From Pieris napi (Eukaryota > Arthropoda > Insecta > Lepidoptera > Pieridae): a stretch of 64,000 bases of DNA. The first letter of the stretch is position 1. Each line of letters opens with the position of its first letter. The position numbers were made by a program, and so were the translations under genes. Below, piece after piece: positions 11,757 through 23,333 of the stretch. The notes below the pieces were generated by a model, which saw only the letters and a list, made by a program, of their open reading frames with translations, was not told where the DNA came from and did not search any database. Location of the stretch: positions 7,387,662-7,451,661 of the forward strand of contig NC_062256.1 of assembly GCF_905475465.1 (NCBI RefSeq). The letters are read 5' to 3'.

Positions 11757-11997
11757 GACTCATTGGTCTAGTGGTTAGTACCCCTGACTGCGAATTCATC
11801 GGTCCCGGGTTCGATCCCCGGCTGAGACGAACATCGATGTGATGAGCATTTGGTGTTGTGCTTAGGTCTTGGGTGTTTAAATATGTATTTATATGTCTAT
11901 CTATCTATAATATGTATATATATCCGTTGCCTAGTACCCATAACACAAGCTTCACCAGCTTAGCATGGGACTAGGTCAATTGGTGGGAATTGTCTTA
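11757..11997 (+). mobile_element. tRNA-derived SINE, family A, fullest copy
   Basis: Starts GACTCATTGGTCTAGTGG, has the B box GGTTCGATCCC, then body motifs GATGTGATGAGCATTTGG and CTTCACCAGCTTAGCATGGG, ending near GGGAATTGTCTT before an A-rich stretch. Copies 1 and 3 of this family run on the opposite strand. Confidence 0.88.
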
Positions 11998-12159
11998 AAA
12001 AAAATATATATATTTATTTAGTAACACTTTGATGCTTTACATATACATTCAGAAAACATAAAATAAAATTGAAACACTACGGGTAAAGTGCAAAAAGTGC
12101 ATAATTTTTTTTTAAATCCAGATAACAATGTAGACGAATACAATTACGAAACTAGATTA

Positions 12160-12610
12160 ACAATAAAAAAAAAATGTGCGTGTACTAGTGTACACACGTT
12201 AGAAGTGAAACTTCTTTATGACCTTATTTTTCGAAAAATTATCTATATGCAACTTTACAGAAATTGGTTAAATAAAGTTAAATTAGATAAAGTTTAACAA
12301 AAGGCTTTTAATATCACAGACTTGAATACAAATAATACAATTATTTCATTTTACCTTATTTCCACTAAGATTATTACAGAATTTCATAAATTGTAATAGA
12401 ATTTTTAGTATCATTGTTATCGTTATTATACATTTTTGTTATTAATGGTTTAGAATCTCTTTGAATCAACCCTGGTAGGGACAAGAAAAAGACGCGAGTA
12501 ACGGTCAAATGTGACGCGTAACCGAAACATGTGACGCGTAACCGAAAAATGTGACGCGTAACGAAAAAATGTTACACAATTTTTTTTTCCAATCCCGATA
12601 AAGATGTTTC
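12160..12610. mobile_element. Repeat family K, copy 1, with 20-bp internal tandem repeat
   Basis: The segment shares GTGTACACACGTTAGAAGTG, CTTCTTTATGACCTTATTTT and a run of ATGTGACGCGTAACCGAAAA-like 20-bp units with 49876-50455. The right end, CGATAAAGATGTTTCAC, is roughly inverted to AGTGAAACTTCTTTATG near the left. It is probably a non-autonomous DNA element of uncertain superfamily. Confidence 0.6.
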
Positions 12611-12779
12611 ACTTCAAAAACTAAAAGCTAATTTTCAGAGTCATGATTCACAATGGTAGGTTCTAAAATACATTTTTTTTTATTATAATATTATCTTGCA
12701 ATCAGTCAGCTAGACTATGCGCAGATGTGTTGAGAGCTGTTAGGCGTTCAGAGCAAAATCTCCATCGAGAGAGGAGCAG

Positions 12780-13050
12780 CCTCTCTTTCAACCGTGTCTA
12801 TTTATTAGGTCCGGTATGGTTAGTTGCGTGGCAAGCTTAGGATGCATTTCTAGCCTTTTTCTGTATTTCATACTCCAGGTCTTGATCTCCTCTTTGACAG
12901 TCCTGATTTTGAGGTGCTCATGAATCTCCGATGTTTGTATAAACCACGGACAGTTGGATATTTGTTTCAAGATGTAATTTTGAACCCTCTGTATGATACT
13001 TATGTTAGAGTCACACGCCGAAGCCCATAGTTGAATCCCGTAAAATACAT
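12780..13050 (-). pseudogene. LINE (Jockey-like) ORF2 C-terminal remnant
   Basis: Reading from about 13048 down to 12788, one minus frame is continuous: it contains YGIQLWASACDSN, IQRVQNYILKQI, CPWFIQTSEIHEHL and TVKEEIKTWS. This matches the region just after the reverse transcriptase in Jockey-type LINEs (YGIQLWG, IQRVQ, APWY, TVKEEI). The reverse transcriptase itself is absent, so this is a truncated relic. Confidence 0.75.
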
Positions 13051-13471
13051 AATATTTATATATTTATAATAAAAAAAATTAATTACCATTAAACAGATGG
13101 AAAGGATATGTTTTTTTTATTACATAAGATGTTTATATTTTGTAGAATATGATTAAAGACATTATAGGTTTGGTTAATTCAAAAATATAATACTTTCTCT
13201 TCAATTGTTTAAAAAAATCCAGTTTTTTTAATATTAATATAAATTTACCGTAAATAAGTGTTACCCGTGAAGATTAAAAAGGTTGAAAAAGTCACCGCCA
13301 GTGTCTAAAATTAAAATAAATGAACAAGATTTATATTTTTAATAAAGCTTCATAATGAAAGCTGCCAAGAATGTTTAAAACTTTTTCTTTAAGTTTGACA
13401 GTAGAATAACAAACATGTTCGCATGTATTATCCCATAATTTAATGAAACCCAGAGGCATTTTTAAATGTAT
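13051..13471. other. Non-coding stretch
   Basis: AT-rich, no feature recognised. Confidence 0.5.
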
Positions 13472-13745
13472 TTATAGAACTAACAATAAAGGAATTTCTC
13501 GTGTTATGAAGTAGTATGTGGGGTCACTCTGCATGTTGTCGCAGATCAGAGGAGTTGTTCGGATCAACATCTGCAGCTGAGTTTCATCATCTGACGTCGA
13601 GGCATGAATACGAAATTCCACAACTGAGCGTTTCTTAAGGCGGTTTTTGCTGCGCACCACCACTATGCGGAACCAGCTGCCGAAGTATTTCTGAAGATCC
13701 TTCAAGAAAAGAGCGTACTAATTCTTAAAAGGCCGGTAACGTACT
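13472..13745 (-). repeat. Interspersed repeat of unknown class (GCCGGCC-type)
   Basis: Minus strand motifs CCGGCCTTTTAAGAATTAGT, GAAGGATCTTCAGAAATACT and CACCACTATGCGG-like sequence recur, diverged, in the segments at 24540-24720 and 32562-32742 (plus orientation). An open frame of 77 codons crosses it, but it is interrupted in the other copies, so I treat it as repeat sequence and not a gene. A related scrap is at 13850-14010. Confidence 0.6.
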
Positions 13746-15887
13746 CGCGAGCCCTCTGGCATTAAAACAAAAAAAAAGTCATTTAATCATTTGGGTACAA
13801 TTTGTGCAAGTCAACACTTATGTAAGTCAACTCACGCTATCTCACCATCTATAGCGGCATTAGTGCCCATGATGCCATTGATAGTGACCATGGGCGGTAT
13901 TAATCAACATCAGGTGAGCCTACTGCCGTTTTGCTTTGTTATATAAGTCTCCAGAGAGCTCGCGAGTGCGTTGCCGGCCTTTCATTCCTAACCCTTTTAA
14001 AAATAAGGAGTTTGAGAAAAACAGCAATGCACCCGAGTTGCCTTAGAGCTTTTGAAAATTCTTCAAATGTCTGCGAAAATCTAAAAGTAGTGTATGAAAT
14101 TTTGATACAGCGTAGGTGGGACATTGGGGCGTGAGTAATACACGTTAATACGGAGTGCGTTGGGTAACCGAGGGATACCGTGTTATTTTAGCCTCGGCCC
14201 ACACGAATTCAGATTTGTTACACCTGTGTGCAAAACACCTGAGCGTTATTTAATCTGTATTTCAAAACATTCACTGTAAACTATGTACCGTTGCATGGAC
14301 GGAAATAAACTAATATTGAGTTACCCCCAAAGGGGCAGACGTATTAGATTGGGGCCGGTTACCTCACTATGTACCCCATACTAGACTATCTAAAGTTAGT
14401 AATTATTTTTTGGAAAAAGGAATACTTTTCTTTAATAAATCCCAGAGGCTCTTTTATCTCTGCCTTTTAATAATTTTAAGAAATGTATTAAAGAAAAGTT
14501 GTGTAAAAAGGCTTACTATAAAGTTAACGATTATCTAGTTGATAAAAGGGTTTGGGACTAGTGCTAGACAGGCTACTTCTAATTAATTTGCGATATTTGT
14601 TTTAAAATAAGTGTTGTTTGCCATCGTCATTTTGTATGATGATTTGCTATTTTGAAAGAGTACCGAGAGTTTTTTACGCCGGCTTTTTCTCTCGGCCTAC
14701 ACCCTCTGTCTTCTTTGCCATGAGTAGGGATGTTTACCAATTCAAATTTAATGACGTGGAATAAGTGATACCTGTATCTTATGTTCCATAATAAACATTT
14801 TTTTTTAATGTTTTCAACGGGTCATAAAAGTCCGTTTAATAATTAAAAAAGTAGAAACAACAGTTTAGATTTACTACATATTTCTTTTTCTAGTTATCCT
14901 AATCTCCTATCTTCCTTCAGTACCATTGATCGGAACATCGCGGGAGAGCCTCCTTCAGCTTTTTCCATGGCTTTCTTTCTTTTCTCTGTTATCAATGTGT
15001 AAAAATCCCTTGTACGGCCAGAACCTTGACCTTAGTGACGCCTAGGCTAACACTGCCCACTTTATAAAAAGATTAATTAAAGTCATTATTTCACTATCAC
15101 GAAATAATTAATGACTACGCAACTTTTGCTAATTTACGCCAAGTCGACTTGCCAAGTGATTAATTTGGTTGATTTTCACGAATATATTTACGTTATTTTT
15201 AAATCATCATTAAGAAGGATCTTTATGAGCCTTGGATGATTGATGAATTCTGAATCTAAAAGCTTTTATTTATTTTATTTATATGGGTTGATTAAAACAA
15301 ATTTTTCACTAAGATTCAAAAATTTATACATTCTCACTAACAAACCTATGATGTAACGGAAAGTATTCTTATTGTACCACAGTAGTTTAATTATGAAATT
15401 GTAAGAGTTATGTAGAAATTACTACATCAGAATCATTATTATGTCAAATGGATGAAACACCGGGAATCCTGGTGCTAGTGCTTTTTTTTTTTAACTAAAC
15501 ATCCGAAGATTTTTTTTGTTTTTAGTTTAATAATTAATTAATTTAATTAATTCGAAAATGCTTTTTCTTTAGCACGAGTATGTAAATCATCCCGAACGCT
15601 ATACGTCCCTACAATACGCCACATTTTGAGCAACTGTATTACAAAAAACATTTCAATTATAGATTGATAACTGCTCCACCTGGTTGCAATATTTTCTTTG
15701 GGACTGGGACTCGTTCACTGCATAACCAAATATGACTGCTCGACTTAGATCAGTTCACTGAACAATAGAAAAATACACGTTGTTTTGTCCTTAACGGGTT
15801 ATGAAATCGGATAAAACCAATGGCGTTTGAAAAGGCACACTTGAATGATGTGTTCTGAATAATCAAAGCAAGTCATAATAGGTGTAA
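13746..15887. other. Intergenic stretch without recognised genes
   Basis: Apart from a degraded repeat scrap at about 13850-14010 ending in CGTTGCCGGCC, I see nothing here. The short open frames on both strands at 13931-14134 overlap that scrap. Confidence 0.5.
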
Positions 15888-16050
15888 AGGCCGATTTACA
15901 TTATCTTAGTGTTTAGGAGAGTGCTTTAGTACAACTTGAAAGGCAAGTTCTTTAGCGTAGCGTTTACTAAAGCAAGTAGCGTTTACATGTTTCAACTAAA
16001 GTACTATCCTAAAACACTCTCCTAAACACTAAGATAATGTAAATCGGCCT
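15888..16050. mobile_element. PIF/Harbinger-like MITE, family H, 163-bp copy 1
   Basis: Terminal inverted repeats AGGCCGATTTACATTATC bound a palindromic element with internal CTTTAGTACAACTTG and AAGCAAGTAGCGTTTAC. The copy at 48229-48391 has the same length in the opposite orientation, and a 710-bp relative lies at 60418-61127. The superfamily call comes from that long relative. Here the flanks read TAA on the left and TTA on the right, so the duplication alone is ambiguous between TA and TWA. Confidence 0.85.
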
Positions 16051-16659
16051 TTATATGAAAGTGCAGTTTAGTAAATAAAGGATTTTATTATTATTATTAT
16101 TATTAAAGGGGTCATAATAACTTCGCGTTAAGGTATTTTATTTAATATATCAGTCTCACAGTTATATCCAAAACTAGCTAGTTTTTTTCTATAAATATCT
16201 TATAACCCTACTATTAGATATGAAATGAATATATGAATCAGCTGTTTAATCTAACTCTATGGCCCAAGAGTGTACTCCAGATGGAAATATAGTTACATAA
16301 TAAAGCTTTAAATAAAATGATTGATGCAAGTTTATTTTGAATCAACAGCTGTGATGTCGTCTGATTGCACAATTACTCTACATGTATGGACATAGTTTGA
16401 AGTATAGCTATAGAGTTTTTGCCGCGTCGTCAACCTGTCAACATCGTATTACGCAGCTCCTGTGTTTTTAATTTAATTATATGGTTGTATACGCGCGATT
16501 GTAGAGAAAACTTTTAACTTGTGCTAGAACTATTGGAAACATAGCTATTTGTTGTATAACAACTCTAAAACGTAGTAATTTAAAAGTGCTGTAAAAGACC
16601 TACCCTCAAAAAACAAAGAAAATAAAAAAATAAATATATTGAGATTAAAAAGTTCCAAC
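16051..16659. other. Leader region of the LINE
   Basis: Holds an (ATT)n microsatellite at about 16084-16106, a LINE-ORF scrap near 16250-16300 (minus), and then sequence leading into LINE ORF1. The true 5' end of the LINE could not be placed. Confidence 0.4.
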
Positions 16660-17376
16660 ATGTCTCAATGTTTTAAGTGTCTTGCTAAAATGGACGAGAA
16701 AAATGTTAAAGTAACTTGCAAAGGGTGTTGCCGACTCATTTGTAACAAATGCAACGGTCTTTCTGCGACCGAACTGCGTGTCTTTGGACTTCAGACGCAC
16801 AAACTATCGTATCTTTGTAATGACTGTGAGACCGGTTTAAGACAAGTTCCAGAGTTGCGTAGATTGGTTACTGAGCTCCAACAAGAGGTCGAGGTTCTGA
16901 AGACCACTCAACCGTCCATTGTCAACTTGGATACTGTTATAAATGAAATAGAGGAGAGAAAGAAGCGCAGCTGCAATGTTATTGTGTTTGGTATACCGGA
17001 ACTAAAATCATGTTCTTCAGAGGAAAGAAAGGTTTACGACAAAGCCAAGATAGCTGATGCCTTCAATCCAATACCAATCCCTGACCCCAAGATAGTGCAT
17101 GTGTTTCGCTTAGGTAAACCGGCAGTCGTTAACCCCTCACAGCCACGTCCGATAAAAGTCGTTTTCGAGAATAAACGCGTCGCTACCGATATTTTAAAAA
17201 ACAAGAGTAAAATTGGTAAACCCGTTAGAGTTTATTCAGATATGACCCCGTACCAAAGAGATCAGCTGAAAAGTCTGCGAGACGAACTTGCCCTAAGGAT
17301 CGAAAAGGGCGAGAAAGATCTCACTATAAAATATGTTAACAACATACCAAAAATTACAACAATTACAAAAAACTAG
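16660..17376 (+). CDS. LINE ORF1: zinc-finger, coiled-coil RNA-binding-type protein
   Basis: An intact frame of 238 codons starts at the first ATG (16660) and stops at TAG 17374-17376. The N-terminus has Cys pairs in PHD/RING-like spacing (CFKC, CKGCCRLICNKC, YLCNDC), followed by a short heptad-rich helix (VTELQQEVEVLK) and the segment RSCNVIVFGIPE that starts the RRM-like core of many CR1/Jockey-group ORF1 proteins. ORF1 proteins coat the LINE RNA and act as nucleic-acid chaperones. It sits directly upstream of ORF2. Only this copy of the locus has ORF1; the tandem duplicate lacks it. Confidence 0.85.
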   Translation: MSQCFKCLAKMDEKNVKVTCKGCCRLICNKCNGLSATELRVFGLQTHKLSYLCNDCETGLRQVPELRRLVTELQQEVEVLKTTQPSIVNLDTVINEIEERKKRSCNVIVFGIPELKSCSSEERKVYDKAKIADAFNPIPIPDPKIVHVFRLGKPAVVNPSQPRPIKVVFENKRVATDILKNKSKIGKPVRVYSDMTPYQRDQLKSLRDELALRIEKGEKDLTIKYVNNIPKITTITKN

Positions 17377-17378
17377 CT

Positions 17379-20249
17379 TCACCTCATATAACCGAACTTA
17401 ATATTTTATACACTAACTTAGCATCCATAACGGCAAAATTCGATCTTTTTCTTATTGAAGTTCAAACGCACAAACCTGCTTTGATAATGATAACTGAAAC
17501 TCATTTACACAGTAAATTGACTGATAGTCTAATTAATATACCTCATTATACCCTATATAGACTCGACAGAGCGAATAGACCCGGAGGCGGAGTTCTGATA
17601 TATGCCGCATATGAAATGAATAACATAAAGATTTATACCAAAGTAAATAAAAATTACCACGATCCACGTGTTGAGGCTCTATGGCTAGATGTCGAATATA
17701 AAGGAATAAAAATTCTGTTAGCTTGTGTGTACCGCCCTCCATCCTGCACTATGCAAGAATCCGACCAAGTCCTTTTCGATACAATCGATAAAGCGTCCTT
17801 TGAGAACACGGTACTTATAATAGGTGATTTCAATTTACCACACATAAAATGGCCTCTTAACCAAGTAAAAAAACTAGACAAAGTAAGTGAATCTTTCTTT
17901 AATATGTTCTCTAACAGCAATTTAAATCAATTCGTAAACCAAATCACAAGAAAAAGAAACGACGAGGAGTCAACGTTAGACCTTGTACTTTGCAATGACG
18001 ATACTCTTATAAGTGAGGTACGTTATTATCCTCCAGTTGGAAGAAGTGACCATTTGGTACTCACGGTCTCTCTACAAATTATTGGTACTGAAGTTAAGTC
18101 TAAAAAAGAGACCCAATATGTCAAAGTCAAAGTCAAATCGTTTATTTCAATTAGACCATCTAAAATGGCACTTTTGAACGTCAAAAAAAAAAAATAATAA
18201 AAAATAAATAAAAAATAAAAATATATAATAATAAAAAATAAAATAAATATGATTTCTATAAAGCTGATTATATTAGTTTAAATAAACAACTTGATTCATT
18301 GATTATTCAAGGGTGCTCATCAGATGATCTGTGGATCAACTTTAAAGATCAAATCCAACACGCAATTAAAAAATCTATACATCTTAAAACTAAAAGCAAG
18401 AATAAAAACCTACAAAAGCCGTGGATAAATCACGAAATATTACATCTAACTAAGAAGAAAAAAGAACTATGGCGTTTATACAGAATAGCCAGGACTGATA
18501 GCATATACAAAAGATACAGATATATAAATAATTTGATAATTAAACTTACAAGAAAACGACGAAGTGAATTTGAATCAAAGGTCATTGATACCTCTTCAAA
18601 ATCTTTTTATGCATACATTAGAAAACAATTCAGCTCTAAAACAGGAATTCCATCGGTTTTAAAAAATGAGGTAGATGAACTTGTTGTTGAGCCATCAATG
18701 ATAGCAGAAATGTTTGCTGATAACTTTGAGTTAAATTACTCCCCAGAACCTGATGGACCAATACCGAACATCAAACTTTCCAGGACTGAAGCTTCCTTTG
18801 ATGCTTTCTCGATTTCGAGTGAAATGGTTTTAAAATCCCTAGATACATTTGATGACACAACAGCGTCAGGACCAGACGGCATTCCATCCATACTATTAAA
18901 AAAATGTGGCAAATCACTAGCAGATAACATAGCCAAAATTATGAATGCTTCGCTAAACACAGGCCTTGTACCGTCTGATTGGAAATCTGCTGTTGTTGTT
19001 CCAATATTTAAGAATGGTAACAAATTATCAGCCTCCTGAGAAATTAAGGAAATTCCTTTTCGATGAAAATATTATACCCTGCGAACAGCATGGATTTGTA
19101 CCAGGACGATCTGTCGCAACTAACCTTCTCATGTGCCTGAATCAATGGGCAAGAAGTTTCGACCGGGGTGATCCTATAGATATAATCTACCTAGATTTTG
19201 AAAAAGCTTTTGACCGTGTCCCAGTTCGCCGACTTTTATGCAAGTTAGAGCATTTAGGGATCCGAGGAAAAATACTAGCCTGGATTACGAATTACCTTAC
19301 GGAAAGATGTTTTCGAGTTCGCATTGGAGATGTACTGTCCTTGCCTCGACAAGTACTAAGTGGCGTTCCTCAAGGATCAGTACTTGGCCCTTTACTTTTT
19401 ATTCTTTACATGACCGATCTGAAGAACTCACTACAGATTTCACATTCGATCTTTGCCGACGACATAACATTTTTTGGAAATCCACTCTCCCAATCTCAAG
19501 CAATACAGGGTGGTTTAGATGATATTTTTGATTGGACCAAGCAGTGGCTGCTGTCACTAAATGTTAATAAGTGCACAATATTGCACATAGGAAAGAAAAA
19601 TCCGCACATTACTTATAGCCTAGGTCAACAGCAGTTAATGCCAGTAGTCACGCAAAAAGACTTGGGTGTTACCATCAGTTATGATTTGAAGTGGGAATGT
19701 CACATCATGAATATAGTGAAAAAGGCTAATTCCATGCTCTATTTAGTGAGAAAATCATTCAAATGCCTGTCACCAAGAACACTCTTAAAGATATATAAAT
19801 GTTACATTAGACCAATATTAGAGTATGCCTACAGCATTTGGGATCCTTATTTCATAAAGGATATTAGTATGCTTGAAAGGGTTCAAAGAAAAGCCACGAA
19901 AATGATAAGGTCATTCAGGAAGAAATCTTATAATGAGCGTCTGAAAGCACTTGACCTTACTGATTTAGGAAGTAGGAGATTACGAGGAAATCTCATTGAA
20001 ACCTATAAAATCCTCACTGGCCACTATAATGTTCCAGGAATTGAGAAGCTCTTTATTTTAAGTGAAAATACACATTTGAGGGGTAGTTCTTTAAAACTTA
20101 AGACCACTCAACACAACACAAATTCCCTAAAGAACTTTCTCCCAAACCGTGTAGTGGCCGACTGGAATAGGCTTCCGGAAAGTGTGATCAGTGCACCATC
20201 TGTAAACACCTTTAAAAATAGACTGGATAAGTTTCTCCAAATCCCTTAA
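17379..20249 (+). pseudogene. LINE ORF2: endonuclease plus reverse transcriptase, broken
   Basis: The apurinic-type endonuclease lies at about 17400-18100 (ITETHL, GDFNLPHIKW, LDLVLC, GRSDHLVL). After a 131-bp insertion (18121-18251) the frame resumes and carries the reverse transcriptase (ASGPDGIPSILLKKC, LDFEKAFDRV, GVPQGSVLGPLLF, FADD) and a C-terminal region (YIRPILEYAYSIWDP). At about 19040 the frame shifts and the expected YRPIS block is absent, indicating an internal deletion of some tens of bases. So the copy is dead even without the insertion. The clade is CR1/Jockey group, exact family unknown. The endonuclease frame is open back into the end of ORF1 without a conserved ATG. Confidence 0.88.
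18121..18251 (-). mobile_element. Retroposon tail inserted in LINE ORF2
   Basis: The 131 bp, including one copy of a 6-bp target duplication AATATG (18115-18120 and 18246-18251), interrupt ORF2. On the minus strand it ends GAATAAACGATTTGAC-like followed by TTTGACTTTGA, the repeat-type 3' end of local LINE/SINE tails. Taking it out would put the two halves of ORF2 back in one frame. The left border of the 8-kb duplication is exactly at 18121. Confidence 0.8.
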
Positions 20250-20271
20250 TACACACGCATCAGCTTATTAA

Positions 20272-21525
20272 CACGTTCACTGCGGCAAGTAAAATAATAA
20301 TTTTTCATCAGGTGCGGCGGCGGGCCAAAATGCGCCCCCAATGATATTTCCGCCGGTGCGTGGCAGGTCTTTCTAGACCCAACAGCACTAGGATAGATTA
20401 AATTGCTATAACTTTGTGGAAACATAATGTATACATTTTTTTTTATATTGTTAGAATGACCTTGAACCCAACTTCCTTAGGTTTGATTCGCCCCGGGATC
20501 TGGCAAACAGGAAATGAGAAATAAAGCAGGAAAAGCGGCAGGCCGATATCGACCTGAACCGCACTAGAATATATTTTTAGTAGTGATGGGACAGAGAAAT
20601 ATCGAAAATAAAACAGAATTATCGTAAACTCAACTCAAACTCAAACTCAAAATATCTTTATTCAAGTGGGTATAGGTCGGTTATCGAAAGCTGGCGGGTT
20701 CACAGTACTCACACTAATGCAATTTCACATACAGTATGTTTCAAAATATGATTTTTTTGCCATGCTATACATTTTAGTCCACTCATACACGACGGACAGT
20801 CTATTCATGATGTATTTATGATTGTATTTCAGTTTGACATCACGTCTCGCGCTTATTCACAGACACTACACAAGCACAAAGTGTAAATGTGTTGAAGCCG
20901 CCAGCTTTAGTTAACATACCTATAACCAAGTACACTTTTGAATCGTCAAGTTAAATTAATCGTAAATTTACATTTGCTACTAAAGGAACTGAAAAATGTA
21001 TTTATTTACTTATGTATGCCTGTCTTGGAAACAGAAATACTTTTTAATTTTCTTAGTGGAAAATATTTCTTCACTGCTGTTACTATCACTGTCAATAACT
21101 GCAAGGCGAATTACTCTATTTTCCAAAATTTGTATTTTTCTTGTATTGCTTGCCATCGTTGATAATATCGAACGCTATGTTAGATCAGTTAGATAGCACA
21201 ACACTAACTGGTCGGGCGCGCGCTCTGTGCGGTATCGGGTCGCCAGCTGCCGGTTGGGTGGGCGGGCTGAAATAGGCCCACTGCCGCACTCAGCGGATGC
21301 AAAGCAGCGTCAGTGCGTGGTAGGTCGATAAAAGCCTGCCGTTATGTTTTGATGGGGAAAACCTACAATTTTGACCGCAAGATGAAATATATATTTGTCC
21401 CTGTCGAATTTTTACAAACACCTGAGATAATCGTTACGCACCAGCGAGAGGGACATAGATTTCTTCGTCCGCACCAGCGGAAATACCGCGGCAGGCTGAT
21501 ATCGGCCTGTTACGCAGTGAACGTG
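20272..21525. mobile_element. piggyBac-like non-autonomous element (copy 1)
   Basis: Flanked by TTAA on both sides (20268-20271 and 21526-21529), it has perfect 13-bp terminal inverted repeats CACGTTCACTGCG and CGCAGTGAACGTG. TTAA target duplication is the hallmark of the piggyBac superfamily. It lies in the 3' region of the LINE, beyond the ORF2 stop. No transposase is encoded: the open frames inside are short and unlike DDD transposases. An internal direct repeat (GGCAGGCCGATATCGACCTG at about 20548 and a diverged copy at about 21490) and a nested retroposon enlarge it. The duplicate is 28294-29547. Confidence 0.8.
20628..20990 (-). mobile_element. Retroposon tail nested in the piggyBac-like element
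   Basis: ACTCAAACTCAAACTCAAAA then TATCTTTATTCAAGTGGG is the reverse complement of a LINE/SINE 3' end with a GAGTTTGAGTTT tail. The matching body resumes at ACCAAGTACACTTTTGAATC (about 20925). In between, 20687-20908 is bounded by AAAGCTGGCGG and CCGCCAGCTTT, so a small inverted-repeat element appears to be nested inside the tail. Confidence 0.6.
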
Positions 21526-21729
21526 TTAAAAGCTGCCAGTGTGTTAAGTAAATAATAATAATAATACGTAAAAGGAAATTGGCCATGAACGGCCAATAAA
21601 TATACTTATGTAGGCTTCTTTAAGTATAAAATGTAAAAATAAATAAATGTTTTTATAACGATTAATAACTGATTTAAGTAGGAATAGGGGTAATCTTCTA
21701 ATATGAATTTACTTAATATAAACGATTTT

Positions 21730-21952
21730 TATATTTTTTTCTAGGTGGCCCTCAATTTTTATTTTTAAGGCAAAATTTTTTGTTTTTATTTTTTTATGAT
21801 ACAGCATACAAAAACACATACAACCCCTAATTTTCATTCCTTTATGATCAACCCCTATTTTTTATTATGGTAGATAGTTATTTTTATTGAACTAAAAAAA
21901 TGTTTCCTAGTAATAATATACATGGTAAAACAACGTTTGCCGGGTCAGCTAG
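21730..21952 (+). mobile_element. Helitron-like 3' portion (copy 1)
   Basis: Ends AACGTTTGCCGGGTCAGCTAG followed by T when read 21932-21953: a CTAG terminus abutting T, as in Helitrons. The upstream part contains TTTTTTATGATACAGCATAC and CTATTTTTTATTATGGTAG, shared with other copies. The 5' end is missing. The duplicate ends at 29974. Confidence 0.65.
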
Positions 21953-21989
21953 TTATATACAATTGCTGACCTGATGTATATATAATTAT

Positions 21990-22034
21990 AATAATAATCC
22001 ATTGCTATTATTATTATAGCAATGGATTATTATT
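21990..22034. repeat. Short perfect hairpin
   Basis: 19-bp arms AATAATAATCCATTGCTAT and their reverse complement flank a 7-nt AT loop. It is repeated at 30012-30056 through the duplication. Confidence 0.8.
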
Positions 22035-22424
22035 AGTTCTTGGTGTCAAATTTCTGCATATGTTTTATTAATAATTTTTACAGGCAATCCTTTTGACTTT
22101 CACGATTTGGGCCTTATGATGATGAAAATGATATGATTGAAATGATTTTCTTTTCCGTGCGGTTTAATAATAACTACATAATTGGTGCTGCCAGTTGTTC
22201 AAACGCTCGCCTAATTTTGAGGTTTCACCACCGCTTTATTGAAACACCTCTAAAGCCTTCAATTCTATAAACCTGTAGCAACTTATAACTGTATTTCTAC
22301 GCTATTTTTATATTCCTGTCCTACATTTTGGCGTTTAAACCAAAAGCGATTGCTTAAATCGTCGGAGATACGCTCCGAGAGTGTAACCAGATGCTGGCAC
22401 TAAACATTTAAATCTTTTGTTTCT

Positions 22425-22563
22425 GCCTTGCGATTCTGTAACTCACTTTTCGAACTCGCACAGCGGTTTTCGCAAAATGACTGCTTCACGACTGATTTCA
22501 GCGCGACCGCCGCTGCGAAACCCGCTGTGCGAGTTCGAAAAGTGAGTTACAGAATCGCAAGGC
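22425..22563. mobile_element. MITE, family D, long copy (copy 1)
   Basis: 139 bp, almost fully palindromic: GCCTTGCGATTCTGTAACTC to GAGTTACAGAATCGCAAGGC, with inner arms ACTTTTCGAACTCGCACAGC and its complement. It is the same family as 4825-4945, which has lost part of the inner arms. The exact duplicate is 30447-30585. Confidence 0.9.
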
Positions 22564-23077
22564 TGTAATCATTACATTATCATTATATTATTAATTATTT
22601 AAAACATCCTACGCAGCAGTACATGCTTATAGATTCTTTAACACATAGTTTACTGATAACAATAAATAAATAACGAAATCTAGTGCAAACGTTTAATGAA
22701 CATTTAACATTTGAAAACATCCAAATTGCAAGTGGTGTTTATTTTAGTTTTTAAAATATTAATAGATAGGCAGGTGCGGTGTACTTGGCAAAGGTGATGT
22801 ATGACTGGACTAATAGTCCGAGTAATATAATATATATCTATATTCCTTATACTGTCTGAGAAATAACAATGTAATATTGCCAAAGTTATGACTCAATGGT
22901 CATGTCAGATTTATTTTTGTTCTAAGTAACTGTTTTTGTTCTGTGACTCATTAGTCTATCTATTTTCATTGCAATTTTCCCGCCCCCGGAAATAATTTAT
23001 GACGGACAGTCAGTCATGGGTATCCATTGGATATATTTAACGCCATGTTAAATTTGCATATTTCTTCTTCTTTTGGT

Positions 23078-23333
23078 TTCGTGAAGCGTGTCTTGTACCT
23101 GTGCCAGATGCAGCTCCTTACAAACACTGTGTAAAACAAAAAACTTGGCGTTTAAAAAGAGTGGCGGAGAGTGTATTGCCAGTTCTTCTCTTCCGTTCGT
23201 CACCCTTAATTTGAGAACTGGCAGTAAATGTAAAATAGGAAGTATTTCATATATATTTCTTTTTTGACGTCCATAAGTGTACAATGTACATTATGTTACC
23301 TATATGAATAAATGATTTTGACTTTTGACTTCC
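23078..23333 (+). mobile_element. LINE 3' tail, family L (copy 1 of duplication)
   Basis: CTTGTACCTGTGCCAGATGC through AAGAGTGGCGGAGAGTG and CGTCCATAAGTGTACAATG to GAATAAATGATTTTGACTTT. This is the fullest copy in the window and ends in TTTGAC repeats. The duplicate is 31100-31355. The short minus open frames across it are incidental. Confidence 0.8.

Noticed and set aside
11757..11830. tRNA genes at GGTTCGATCCC motifs (also 2919, 8805, 43200, 60300, 63200 and 63730)
   Set aside because: The A and B boxes are there, but acceptor stems do not pair and each is followed by the same non-tRNA body, so they are SINE heads.
21313..21555. 80-codon open frame at the end of the piggyBac-like element as a transposase fragment
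   Set aside because: No DDD-transposase motif or Cys-rich tail; it runs out through the terminal inverted repeat.
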